Below, one piece after another: positions 26,301 through 39,100 of a DNA stretch of 64,000 nt. The notes beneath the pieces are model-generated. The model was not told where the DNA came from. It made no database searches and worked only from the letters and a program-made list of their open reading frames with translations. Both the position numbers and the translations under genes were made by a program. The first letter of the stretch is position 1; each line of letters begins with the position of its first letter. The DNA comes from Rotaria macrura (lineage: Eukaryota; Rotifera; Eurotatoria; Philodinida; Philodinidae), in the NCBI GenBank assembly GCA_900239685.1, contig OENT01000498.1, positions 1-64,000 of the forward strand. Direction: 5' to 3'.

Positions 26301-29300
26301 TTGGGGAAAAAATTAATCCTTTGTTCTATCAGCATGTTACGGAGGAAGCATAGAATATTCTTGTTCTAGTTATGGTCATGAATAATAACGTATAAGTCAT
26401 TCTTAGTCTGGTATCAGTACCTAATTTGCAGTAGGAAGTTCTATGTCGAAACATGCTGCATCTCTAGATATATTTTGTCAGCAACGATAAAGGAGAGAAT
26501 ATGAGTACATATGAACGCTCACAGTCCTATCTAAGTAGTATAGGGGTAGGTGAACATGCGAATACACAAGCATAAAGTAATCATCTAGTATAGTAATTCG
26601 TTGTTTATTAAACAATGGCATGAAGGAAACTATTTATTGTTAATTATAGATAAAATATGTCTTCGAAGAATGTTTTCATCAATTGAAAGACATCGAATCG
26701 AAGTATAAAGATGATAACGTAAAAATAAATATACGTCAAGATTCGCTCGAAGCACCGCATTATCTAACAAATAAAATCAAGAATTTGATTGTTCAATTAG
26801 CTTTTCAAGGGACACTCATTATTTTGCAATGTCTTGACAATGCTCATTCGTTGGTTACCGATCAAAAATCACAGTTACAATCGATTGCTAGAAGATACGA
26901 TTGTCAAGTCGATTCTATCGATGTAGAAGTTGAAAATGAACTTATTAATTTGCCGAACATGACAAACTCATCTACACTGCAATTAACTCCGAAATATGTT
27001 GTTCAGCAATCAAATCAATTCTATTCAACGATATGCAAATTAAAAAAAGTTTCCATTTCCAATTTTGACATTGAACTTCATCGAACAGAAAATGATCGAA
27101 TACCAAGAGTTAGTCTTCTTTCTTTCTAATTCATCGTTCCTTGTTTTCATTGAACAATTTCAGATCGATTTCCTCATTATTTCAACAACTACTGATGCAA
27201 TAAAAGCAAACATTGAACCGACGAGAGATGCTGTTTATTTCGAGAGTGACATCAGCGGAAGAGTTCTATTTACTCCATGGATGCCAACATTCTTGCCAAA
27301 TCAAGATACGAATCAAATAAAAGAATCTCTTAGAAATTCCATAAATGATTTTATTCGAACAGCGTTGAAAAAGCTGAGAATACAGTGCAAAGATAATATC
27401 AACACGATTTGCATTTCAACAACTGAGTGGGAAAATTTTCATTTCCTTGGCGAACAGTTTGCTATTGAAATGCTGAATTCATTGAAGATTGAACTTGAAA
27501 CAAGTGAATATTTAAATTATAAATGGAAGATTCTATTCGTTTTTCCTGATCAACAACTTGATCTCTATGAACGATTTTCGCAAGCACTTACATTTATCGA
27601 TGCGAATACCAATACTGATGAACAGTTCTATTATCCAATAGCAAGTATGCCATTGTACTGTTTTCCCTTTCTCATATTACTATAACACGGAAGTATAGAC
27701 TTCATATTTTCCAGAACAAGAAAATCAATTTGTCACACGAATACCGCACTAGAGAATAAACACCGTTATAGTGTCACTTAATATCAATCGAAGTCGGCAT
27801 ATATATAAAATAAAAACCATATCCTAGAACGGAATAGTCGAGAATTTCGATTGAATTCCGAAATGAGTGAAGCCCCGTGAACTCACTGAAATCAAAACCT
27901 TTACTTAATTTTGTACCAGGCAAACACCTCTAGATAGTTGTTGAGTCGGATACGAACGCGACTAGGACAAAGACCGATCGGGTCGCAGTCTAAAATTTTT
28001 TGAACTTGATCCAAATTCGATTGTTCTGCCCGCCGGATATTACAAAAAAAGAATCACGGTATGCTACACGATTCCGGATGACTTTCGGCCGACTCCAGTC
28101 AGAATGAATAGAAATTGACTGGTATCTACCAGAAAAAGTCTGAGAAGGTTTTGACCAGATTAATGCATCAATGTTTTGTCAATTTTCTGTATTTTCCTGT
28201 TGGAATCGGCTTGGGATCGTTTTTTTCGAGAAAATCTACTGTGGAATTTCAAGAAACCAAATAAAGATTCACGTTCGCAAACCCCAATTTACAATCTTCT
28301 ATCTTTATGAAATCTTGTCTACTTTTTTAACCAAACTTTCTTTCGTATTGAACCGGCAATCTTAGATACGGTTGTCGTTGTGGAGCGATGACCGTATATT
28401 GATGAATGAGGATCATCGTTGTTTTGCTAAGCAAGCCCGTTGTTTAATGAAGAAAACAAGCATTTTTAATTGGTTGTTAAAATAGAAATTTGACATATAT
28501 CTTTTGTAGCCATTACAATAGCCTTAAAAACAACAAGCAGATATGGTCTTCGTACTTGTAAAAATGCAATAAATAGTTATCTAAGAAAAAATATTCTCGA
28601 TACGATCAAATTCGAAGATGCATTCAATTCAAACATTTGGAATCAACATATGTTAAATATCTTCTATCAATATTGTTTTGACAAATCAGTTTTACCGAAA
28701 TTCCATCGTTTAGAAAATGAAGCGAACCGGCAGTGTTATTTAGAATTAACTGGTTCAGTTGTATCTGTTGGCGAACTAAAGCGAAAATATAATTCAATGT
28801 CTGAAATAATGGAGCAGAAGTTGACGGCTTGGAAATTAATCAACGAACAAGTTAGTGATGATACAATCGCGAATTTTAATACACGAGACGATGGACAACG
28901 TGGACAAACATATAATATAGTCATTGTTTGTTGTCCAGACGATTTATTATCTGCTCAAAAACTTGCTGATCGTTTAATCGATGAAGGTTACTTAGTTTGT
29001 ATCAATCATGAACGTTCATTGTCATCGATTATCGGTTCCAGATATGAAAAGGCCGATCTTTTATTAATCTATTTCAGTAAAAGTTACTCTGAAAGTGTTA
29101 ATCGTATGGCACAACTTAAACTTATAAGAGCTTCGGGAAAGAAAGTCATACCGATTCTCGTTACGAAAAATATTTCAAATGAAGTTTCAGATTGGTTTGG
29201 AACGATGAACACTCTCGATGTCTTCTATGAATCGTTTGGACAAGAAGTTCAATTCGAATTGAACAATATTGAGGGCTTTGACTACGATAATTTATTATTA

Positions 29301-32300
29301 CAATTGGTAAGTACATACAACACAAATAAGTATTTCATCAAGAAAAATTTTAGTATCATTTTAAAGTGGATCGAATTCCGCTTATTACCAAAAGAAGGAA
29401 AACTTTTAAAAAAACCAAAACCATATATATGATTCGCTATAAGTCATTCAGTATGTATTTGAAAGTTGCAGTAACAATCGGCCTGATCGCAGAGAATAAA
29501 ATGGCGAGATTTAAAATTCAAAAGTGGTTTATCTTATTCCGACATTGTATTTTCTCTGATAATATCCTTCTTCTAAATAAGTAATCGGTAATTGGTTTTC
29601 GTCTTTCTTGACGCTATTAAGAGAAAGCTAGGTGTTTATCTGGGTTGCGGTATTTATTTCGATCGAAAACGTAAGACGAAGAGAGAAGATGCTAAGTCAG
29701 GATATGGAATTCTTCGACTGCACATATAAAAACTTATGAAAGAAATTGCTGATCACAATCTACGACACGCCAGTTGCTCTTATTAAGGAATCTATTATTG
29801 TATTCACATCATCAATCCTCTGTGTTGTACAGTGAAACTTAACCTTAACAACAGACTGTGTATTCGAACAACATATAATTAAATATAGTATACAAATATA
29901 CAGAGTCTTTTCTTATTCATACGAAGTTGTAGGATCGTTTACATCAATGAATAGTATTCGCAGAAACTATTTCTTTCATTAGTTAATGATCATAGTGTCG
30001 TGAGAATACTCACTCTCCAACATGATTGGCAGATATTAGCGACCGAGATTAAATAGTGCAGATTTGTAGCAGCACTTTTCGTCATTCAGTTCAGTGATTG
30101 CCATCAAGTTACGGTGCTGAAGCTAAATAATATCTACGAGTAGAGCTCGTTCGGACCACATGTGTTTGATGCAAACCCATCAATAAAACTAATTTCCTAT
30201 CCGGAATCGTTTTAGGACGAATTGAATCGAAGTTTAGTATTGTCAATTAAATTTTCTAAGTTGCTTCCTCGATAGAAAAATTTGGATTGCTACGCGAAGT
30301 GCTCTACCTTTGAATAACTTGTAATATTGTCAATTCACCGACGGTTTTTTGTCATTAACTTGTATTGAAGTAAATATGATATTCGTTTTTGTAACACATA
30401 TTCTGAAATTGTTTCCAAGATATTATCCTAAACAATGAAACATACAATCTCATCCTAAAATGATGAATGCTAATGTTCCTCGTTGGGCATTGGAAACCAT
30501 GATATCGTATCTATATATACATATCTCAAAGTTTTTAGAAGAATGCAGCGTATTAGTCGATAGAGACAAGTAACGGACTTCTAAAACGTCAGTATGCAGC
30601 TTTTAAAAAGTCGTTTCATTTTTCCTCGAAACTGAAAAAAGTTATGACAAAAAAATTCGATTTTAATAGATTCCCATAATCTTAACTCGTACGTTTCTGC
30701 TGCAAAATATTTTTGTTGTAGCTTGATTATACAAAGCCGGGTGTTGTTGGTCGAACGTATTTCAAAGTTGCCAAAGCAGAATTCATACAAGAGCAACAAG
30801 AAGGCGGCTTTGAGCAAGACTCGAACAAGACAATAACAGCAGAAAAGAAAACTGAACTCGAAAAAATTTATTTGAAACAAGTCGAAGAGATCCGACAACG
30901 TGAAAAAATTCCCGATGATGAATTAGATGATTTAATTAAAAGTTTGAGTAAGGTCATGGAATATTTGAAAAATTATCCTAGAAAATCTAAAGATGAATGG
31001 GATCGGAGACGAGGCCTAGTATGGGACTACGATGATCAAGAAGATCAACGTGAAGAAGAACAGCAGAAAAACAAATATTCCGATGAACTGAACATCGACA
31101 ACGACGACGAAAGCACACAAAGGAATCGACGTAAAAGTTCAACTTCCGACACTCAACAATCATTGGAACCAGAAAACGTTATAGAAGGTAAAATTCGATA
31201 ACAAGAATATATAAAACTAGATTATACATTAGTAGTTGATTTAAACATATAAAAGAATATGACTTCAAGTATCAAAATCGGTACTCATATTGACCAATGC
31301 TAGTTCCGCGCCTTAAGGCTGAAATTTATCTCGAAATATCAGAGAAGATTTCCTTGGGGATTTGTGCATCATTTTTACCAAATTGGTTTTGTTGGATAAT
31401 ATTAGTATCATGACTTGGACACCAGGAAATTAGGAACAATCATATATGTAGAATTCAAAGTAGTTTGTATGATTCACATGACCATGCCTAAGAAAAATAT
31501 CATTGACACTTGAAATCCATCGTAGACAGTAATTTTCTATTACTTCATTCTATCACTCTCCGAAATTTCATGTTTCGCATTGTGTTTATTTCTTCGCTAA
31601 CTAATTATTACACCTTCATCTAGCATACGTGACGAAACCTATTTTCATGGTAAGACTTGGGTTTCACTTAAATTAAGCAACAATAAGCTCATCAGCACCA
31701 GAATTCTGAATTTGAAAGGAACTCACCATCACAAAGGAAGTTTTTGGCTCGCTTGCTAATGTGATGTCTCGCTCTAGTCTGAACCTGAAAACTTCTTATA
31801 TTTTTATAGATATGTTCTAATCAAATAAAGAGCTCAGTCAACAGTAAACTCACTAAATGTATGGTCATTGTTCCGATTGAGATGTGACGGAATGTGCTTG
31901 ATCAGATCCTATCTAGACTCATTCGAATTTGACACTACTATGTTCATTAGCACCTAAATCGTGACAAAATCGATGAATATTCAAGGAATGAGAATAAGAA
32001 ATCCTTCCTTCGTTTCCTCAGTGCCCAAAGGTGGCTAAAACAAAGCACTACAATATCGACGGTAGTTTTCGGCCCTCATACTCACGGTTATCAACAACTG
32101 TGTGAAATTCGTGTGTACACTACGAAAACTATTCGAGAAAAACTACCATAATCTTGATGCATCGCGAGGCCAGTTGTAGAATCTCATTTGTCCAAAGAAC
32201 TATCAAAGTGAAGCTGCTTTTTCCTCTATAAGTTCGATATTTCTATCTATTAGTTCTTGAACACTGCTAAAAGCGTCTTTTTTAAAACTTATACATATAT

Positions 32301-35300
32301 TTATCTTTAGTACTTTTTTTTAAATTGCATTTAACTTCATACTCCTGTCGGTGAAGTAGAAGATTCTTCAATGATTCCTAATTGAAATAAGAAAGTACGA
32401 CTTAAGTCTCATTCACTTCAAGAACTTGAGGACCTTACTAGTTCAACGGAAGCTTCTTCGAATCAAATCCGAAGAGCTCTATAATTGGAATGTTGATGTT
32501 CAAAATATTTGCTTGTTAATAGAAAACTAGGAAGTCCTACAATAGTCCCAAATGGCATAAGATCTAAAATGCCTCAATTCATCCACTATTCATATGTCAA
32601 AAGTTATTTTAAGATAAAAAGTTAACTTAAGATAGATTTAGCCGAATTTTAAAATCTTCTGACGTCCTTCAAATGGAATGAACCTATAGTTCGCCACTAT
32701 AGATTCAGTGTTGACATTCTTATCGATAGTGGCAAACTTTAGTTTACTTTCTACTTTCAATTAGAAATTAGAAATATCTCAAATATTTCGTTCTTGTTCA
32801 TCATAAGCCGATTAGAACGAGCTTTAAATCCTGAGAATAGATTTGAAATCTCGTCACCATCACAATCACACTTGTTATCTGCAATTTCATTCAATTGTTT
32901 ATATTTTTCAATTTAAACTTTTTGATAGTGACCACATCTTTAATAGTTCTACAGGGTAATAATTGGATTGATAGTAACTTTATTTGGAATAAGTTGCGGC
33001 TTAATGAACGCATTTGACAATGATAATCAGAATAACTCTCGAAATTTCAAACGCTATCTGATCTCGTTGGATCATCGTATTTTCGGGTATCAAAAATTCG
33101 TTCCTAAAGCACAGCAGTCATCGAAAAATTGATCTCTAAACATACTTGAGTACTTTTAAGAGCTGAGAAGTATTCATACTTTCGACATGTATCCAGCAAA
33201 TAATAAGGGTTCTCACGAATGGAATTTAGAGAGCAATAACCATGATAGCTATGACGCAAATTTAATATCGACTAGTTCATTTAAAGATCCTGTTTTCATG
33301 ATTCCCTTTCATAGGGTGTTTTTGTTTTGTGATGTCTTTTGCGCTTTCCAACAAAAGAAAACTTAGGAATCGTTTAAATTTAGACTTGTAAAGAAAATCG
33401 AACAGATCAATATGTGATATTTTCTCTTTCTACTGATTAAACAGGTTCTAGTATGCAAAAAATTGTTTTAGACGCCTTGTTTTCGTGAACTCATTCTTTG
33501 GACTCGTAAAACTTTTGCTGCATTCAAGAAGAGCAGTATCGTATGGGAACAGGAGATTAAAAATTTTGTTCTGATCAATTTTTACGACAAGATAGATTGT
33601 TTATGATTCTGGAATTTTCTTGCGTTCAAACGCAAGGGAACTCACAAAGCAGCAAACGGAAAACAATCGCGTTTCGTTTGTACAGGCTGTTGTTTGAAGT
33701 AGCTCAGTTTTTCAACCTTGAATTTCTGAAATATCGAATTTACGATGCAGAAAAAGTCCAACTATTCTCTTAGATAATTTAAAAAACGTCGCAAAGAAAT
33801 ACCACAGTCGACAATCGCCTGAATAAACCGGTAAAGAAATGCTGCCTATCCAATTTCATCAAGGATATTGACATACAAAAGTGTGCAAATCTTTGCTTCA
33901 CTCAAAGTCCTACACACTAATTGACAAAAAAAAACGCCCTTGTACATACCTGGAAAAGGGTTAACGATGATTTTTTTCGTCAAATACATGCCGGATTGCG
34001 CATGAAGGATGAATCACTAGTATTCTCTTCTTTTCAAGAAAAATAATATAATACAGTCACTCAGTGCTAAGCTCATTTGATAGAGAATTGTTCCTTTACA
34101 CTAAAGTCTGCATTATTGTTTCCAATAAATATCTCTTGTCGGCGTGAAATTGAAATAATCAGCCAGTGCATAGTCCTTCCACTGCTATTCCGTATTTTGC
34201 ATGGAGAGCAATTGGTTACTGTAGGCTTATGCTCATCAAATCTGATTTAATTCCTAGGGATAGGTTGCCACTGATATTTTGAATGAAGTAAACGTCTTGG
34301 CTATTTTAACCCAATAAAATACGGTAACATACGTAGATCGTCCAAAAACAGAGCCTTCTTCGGCCTTTTCACATTATTCACTTCTAGAACATATCTTCCA
34401 ATTAGTTCTCCGAAAATTTAGAAATATTCATTCAAAGGTGCAAAGTTTCATGGGAAATCTTGTTGCATTTTTGAAATTTCAGGCAAAATGTAACTGAATG
34501 TTTTGACTAGTGTAATGAAACGACTTCAAACTTATTTAGTTTTTCGAATCTGTCGTCGACAAGAAACATCTAGTTGAAAAAGGAACATAATTAGATCTGT
34601 TTTCTAGTGATTAAACATTTATCTGCAGAACGAGGCGATCACAAAACATTTGCAGTGTCCTATCGTTCCCTACGAAAAGAAAATAAAAGTGGCTCATTCT
34701 TCATGTGCTACCCGTTAAGAACGAATATTTCAAAAACAGAAGTTAACAAATACAACAGAATTCAATCGGATATTTCAGCAGATATGACGTTTCTGGTATA
34801 GGTTTTTAGATGCTTGTTTTGTTCTAGAAAAACCAATTTACTTGCAAGATTTTGAATCTTGCATTGAACGTTGGATGGAAAAAGCCAAGAATGGAACTGC
34901 CATCTTTGGTAATCTACCACCATTTACGCTAACTGGTGACATTAATGATGCACTCTTTGAACATCCGTCTCTCAACTATGATCCACGGTGGATGAGAAAT
35001 GGAGCATTCGGAAATGATACTGATGATAAGCTCGACAGTTCTTCTCTTGGAGATGCATCATTAGTCATAGGTTCATGGCCTACCTACGATGAATCTCATT
35101 ATCATTATCAAAATTTGGTTAACCGAGATTCCCTATTTTCTATAATGAAGGGAAGGTTTCGGCTTCAATTCGAAAGTAAGCTTGAGTCAAATGGATTAAC
35201 TAAGCATGATGAAATTGCAGAGACGACACTAAGAAGATATCCACAGTTTACAACTACATTAAAAAGAGGGAAACGAGCCTGGGACATAAGCGAAGATAGA

Positions 35301-35627
35301 CAACTTTTAAGTGAATACAAAATACGACAGACTAAACGAAGAACAAAACGAGAACGTTCCCAATCTGAGCTTTGGGAAACATTATTCGAAAGAAAATTAC
35401 AACTTTTTATCGAAATTAAGGAACATCGATTGGATGAAAACTCACCAAATGTACAAGGTTACAATGATAATGCATTGAAAACACGTTCCGAAATACGAAA
35501 ACTCAATGAACTTGACGATCCAAATAATCCACGTTGGAAGAAACGGCGACGACATCTTTGTTTACAAGAATTTATTAGAAGAAAAATTCAAAATATAATT
35601 GAATTTCGAAAATTATGTGAAAACTAA
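20355..35627 (+). CDS. SAM / KH-like / macro-like / TIR multidomain protein, paralogue B (10 exons)
   Basis: I join exons 20355-20433, 20486-20684, 22165-22260, 22338-22672, 23753-24219, 26650-27108, 27164-27644, 28510-29306, 30722-31187 and 34828-35627, giving 1392 aa. SAM at 1-75 (MANWTLDQVSQWL; DIDGEAL core). KH-like at about 160-232, 350-390 and 707-800. Macro-like module at about 530-700. TIR at 840-965 (YNIVIVCCPDD; SDWFG). Coiled coil in exon 9 (972-1126) and a basic tail (1127-1392). It matches paralogue A domain for domain; 30 of the first 60 residues are identical by eye. Two functional positions are lost: the macro Gly-Asp is absent, and the TIR catalytic glutamate position is Gln907. 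Intron 5 carries a hAT MITE and intron 9 is 3.6 kb. An enzymatically dead scaffold, regulator or decoy is a reasonable inference, but an intact reading frame across ten exons argues against a pseudogene. Confidence 0.82.
20830..21715. repeat. Possible degenerate repeat element with TGTCGAAA motifs
   Basis: The left edge (20835-20895) contains AAAAAATGTCGAGGG, AACGTCGAAAAAAACATGTCGAAA. The right edge (21620-21710) contains the inverse, TTTCGACATTTTTTTC and TTTTCGACATTTTTTCCGCC. The block between is slightly GC-richer than its surroundings, with several GGATCC/GGATC sites (21160-21300). The arrangement suggests a decayed inverted-repeat element inside intron 2 of the SAM-TIR paralogue B. The termini are not clear and no target duplication was found. 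Confidence 0.3.
24816..25919. mobile_element. Non-autonomous hAT-type transposon (MITE), 1104 bp
   Basis: The ends are perfect 19-base inverted repeats, CAGAGCTCCGAATGGGATG at the left and its complement at the right. They are flanked by an 8-base target duplication ATCGAAAG at 24808-24815 and 25920-25927. An 8-base duplication together with termini of CAG-A-G type is diagnostic of the hAT superfamily. Subterminal regions (24830-25010 and 25765-25905) are packed with TCCCATGGGA palindromes and CCCAT/ATGGG units, the kind of arrays hAT transposases bind. The centre is AT-rich and encodes no transposase. It lies in intron 5 of the SAM-TIR paralogue B. Intact termini and duplication suggest a fairly recent insertion. 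Confidence 0.9.
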
Positions 35628-35639
35628 GAGACCAGTTGA

Positions 35640-35645
35640 AATAAA
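35640..35645 (+). terminator. Poly(A) signal of SAM-TIR paralogue B
   Basis: AATAAA begins 13 bases after the TAA stop at 35627. Confidence 0.55.
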
Positions 35646-36097
35646 AATGAATCATCAATATTCGATGGCTCCCTTTTTCTTCAAGTTTCCTTTTCGCTTT
35701 CCTTCTGACTATCGACGTTTAGCCATGCTTCTAGTTTTATTTTCTGACAAGCAATTCATTTCATTCTTATACGCCAGCAAATATAAAGTTTCATAGATAA
35801 ACGACTCCCTGCAGAGTTCTGGGTATCATAGAATCGAGTATCTTTCTAATAGTCTAAGAGACACGTGAGTCAGGTATGGAAGTCTAATGTTGAGTTTTCT
35901 ATAGCACAGGTCACAGCATAGTTTTATAATTAGTTTCTATCAATTTATCTTACTAAGACCAGAATGCTTTTTAAAAGCAACGGTCAGAAATATATATATG
36001 TATCGATTGTTTCAGTTGAATATCTAGAACTTCAAATATTAACATAATTTCCCATCGGCATATGCTCAATTGTTGATTATATCAAATATTCTATTGT

Positions 36098-36099
36098 AG
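36098..36099 (+). promoter_or_regulatory. Splice acceptor upstream of the ARM-TIR start
   Basis: ATATTCTATTGTAG ends 58 bases before the ATG at 36158; a second AG (36119-36120, ATTCTTCCAG) is 37 bases before it. The intergenic space to the upstream gene is only 530 bases, so a trans-splice acceptor is plausible. Confidence 0.4.
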
Positions 36100-36157
36100 A
36101 AAGAAGAGAAATTCTTCCAGATTCAAGAAAAATAGTTATTATTCTTTATCTATTTGA

Positions 36158-39100
36158 ATGGATTTGCTATTACAACATCAACGATCGTTAATAAAACAGC
36201 TTCGTAAAGATCAAACCAATGTCACCATTGAAAAGCTCATAGAAATGTTTGATAGTATTGTGCTTTACCTGAATACGATACAAAATCGAGCCGATGGTTT
36301 TCGTGTTCTATCTTCAATATGTAATGATTTATCATCGGTCAATACATTGAAGCTCTTTGATAATGTTAATCTTATGAAGCATCAATTTTTCCTAATTCTT
36401 GCGCGAACTTTCGAAATGTTTTTGACAAAAGCAAAATATGTGTTAATGACGAAAGACGAAGAACAGTGTTTTCATGAAATAAGTTATTTAATAACAAATT
36501 TATGTTTATATAAGAATACAACACTGTCATCTTTCTACACGGCGAATAATGAACAATTGAAACCGAATAGTTCGAATCCGTCAAATGATCTCGAGTCCTA
36601 TCAAAAGATATTTCTGGTCGAGAGTGTATTTAAAAAATTGACTTCAATTATTAACAATGATTTATCTGTCAATGATTATCAGCCGTATCATGTTAAATAC
36701 AAAGTCATCGGTCGTTTGCTTCGTCTATGCACGACGGTGAATGACGAAAATCTTCAAAATCTCATCGATCCAGTCGTCAAATGTTTGCGCTCGAAGTTCT
36801 ATCTCGATGCCTATCTAACGCTTGATCTACGCCAAACGATGCTGACACCTAAACAACTATTTTTTATGCGCGATTGCGCGCAATTCATTCGACTACGCTG
36901 TCGAAAACGACAGGATGAGATATCGAATTCATTGTGCAAATTATTTGTAGGATTCTCTAGACAAATCTTTGAGAAACATTTGCCAATTCTAACCGAAGAC
37001 GAAGAAAATGATGCAAACGAAACGGAGGAGTCAACGTCTTTCGTACGACGTAAAGGTGCAAAAAGTCAAGCAATTACTTGGCATGTGGAACTGTTGAATC
37101 ATTTTGCTTTAACACCGAAAACACGTGTACATTATTTGCAAGGTATGGATACAAACATAATCATGACATGAGAGTTATTAAAATGGAACTGAGTCAGTTG
37201 GATGTGAATGCAGATTTTTATTCGAGTTGTTGTAGTTGTAAACTAGAAGACGTTGAGTTTGGTTCAAAGATTAAACTTATGTATAGGAACGCAACGGATT
37301 TCAAACTTTGTCATTGCAGTGCCGAATGTTTCAGGGTTTCTCTTTTCTCTTTTCTCTTCCGTTATTCAATTTAACGGAGTCTCATCAGATTCGGGTAACT
37401 CAAGATCAAATTCTAAAGGCAAAACGAAACTGTTTTTCACCACAAACTCCAATACATTGAGCTTACTACATCTCTATTTCTGTGGTATCTAGAGGTGCTT
37501 TAGTAAATCTTTTTCTAACATTCAACCAAATGCGATGACATGGCCACGCTAACACGGATCACACTATGTAGATATATACCGCCAAAATCGATTTCCCCTG
37601 GTTCAAATGTCAATTATACAAGCTTTTTCTAATCATCTCTACGCCTGCTTTTATGACTTATGATAATAATTACTAGTGTTAATAAATAGTTAGAGTATGG
37701 ATTAGAAATTATTCTCAGACATGATGATAGAATCGCGTCCGATCGTTGCGTATTCGAAAAAGAAATAGTTCTCGTGTTCAGTGACTGTCGTGGGTCAAAA
37801 CGTAGCCTGTTTCTGTCAGGAATATCTAATTATTCGAGTTTTGACTATTAAAATTAGCAACGGGTATTTTTATCCTATCAGCATAATAATTTAAACTTAC
37901 AATTATCCGAAAGAAATAGTTTTAACGAGTACTTTTTGCTTCATTGTGAAATATTTTAGCAGATAAACTCTATGAGAACTTCTCGAGCGCCTGAATACTT
38001 AACAAAAGAAAGCTAAGCTTCTAGAAGTCTCGCTGAAAAAGAAAAGCACTGTTTTCTCTCATATATCTTTATTGCAATGAATTGAGAGCTAATCGAAAGA
38101 CATGTTTGCCAGACAATTCACTTTTTTAATACATATCGATAAATGTAACTGTTTTGGGCTTGAATCTCTATAGTGATCGAAGGCACATATGATAACATGG
38201 TCGGTCAATTTATGGATCTCGTTGGTGAACAGGTATTAATCAGGAGTGTACGCGGTAATGAGGGATTATTTCAAAGTGACGTTGGTCTCGTTTCATATGC
38301 ACTCGTATTGTTGTACAACTTAACATTCGAAATCAAAATCTTTTATTATTTAAAAGAAAATCAGTTCTACAACACGTGCGATAAAATATTTCATGCAGAG
38401 GAACGGACAATACAATTTGCCTCGCACACACTATCGGTAATACTTCAACAAGAATATATTGATAGAATAAACAGTCCAGGGACCTTGGCACACAATTACA
38501 TATTTTTCATCGAGCATACAATCGACGAAATATCACTAACATATCACGGAATTACATTGAGTGGTATATTGACTAATCTTGAACGTATGTATCCCTTGAT
38601 TCATTCTAAGAACCTCTTTTTACACTTTTTGATAGTTCAAGAAATGTCGTGTAAGGTAGAAAATCTCCTCAATTGTAAAACTAATTACCGCGGTCTACAA
38701 GAAAAGGCAGCAGTTGGAAACGTCGAAAAATAGACACAACAAATTTTCATCAGACGGCTGCTTCCCGGTGACAATCAGGATTAACGAAATTTGCCTTGTT
38801 GGCAAAAGAAAAACGATGTGCTTTAGAGTGTAGGCGAAGGTACATGGTGCGCATGCGTTGCACTTTTCATACATGCTACAAGTGCACCCTGACTGCTGCT
38901 ACATTTAATAGGGTTTGTAAAAGTCACTAGTCAAAAGTAACGCTTGAGAAGCAAGTATATTGGATATGTTCAGCCATATAGTCTTTTAAAACTTATAATC
39001 TCAAGGATCGTCCGCGAGTCTTCATCTTAGGATACTGTTTGCGTCGTATGTGAAAGAACGAAGTAGTTCAAACTGACATTTATGATCATAAAATGACGGC

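Noticed and set aside
269-35627. A PARP catalytic domain in the KH-macro proteins
   Set aside because: KH plus macro suggested PARP14, but no H-Y-E type catalytic region is present; the C-terminal part is TIR, coiled coil and a basic tail.
269-35627. The two SAM-TIR genes as alleles or an assembly artefact
   Set aside because: They are too diverged in sequence and intron length, and lie on opposite strands of one continuous sequence.
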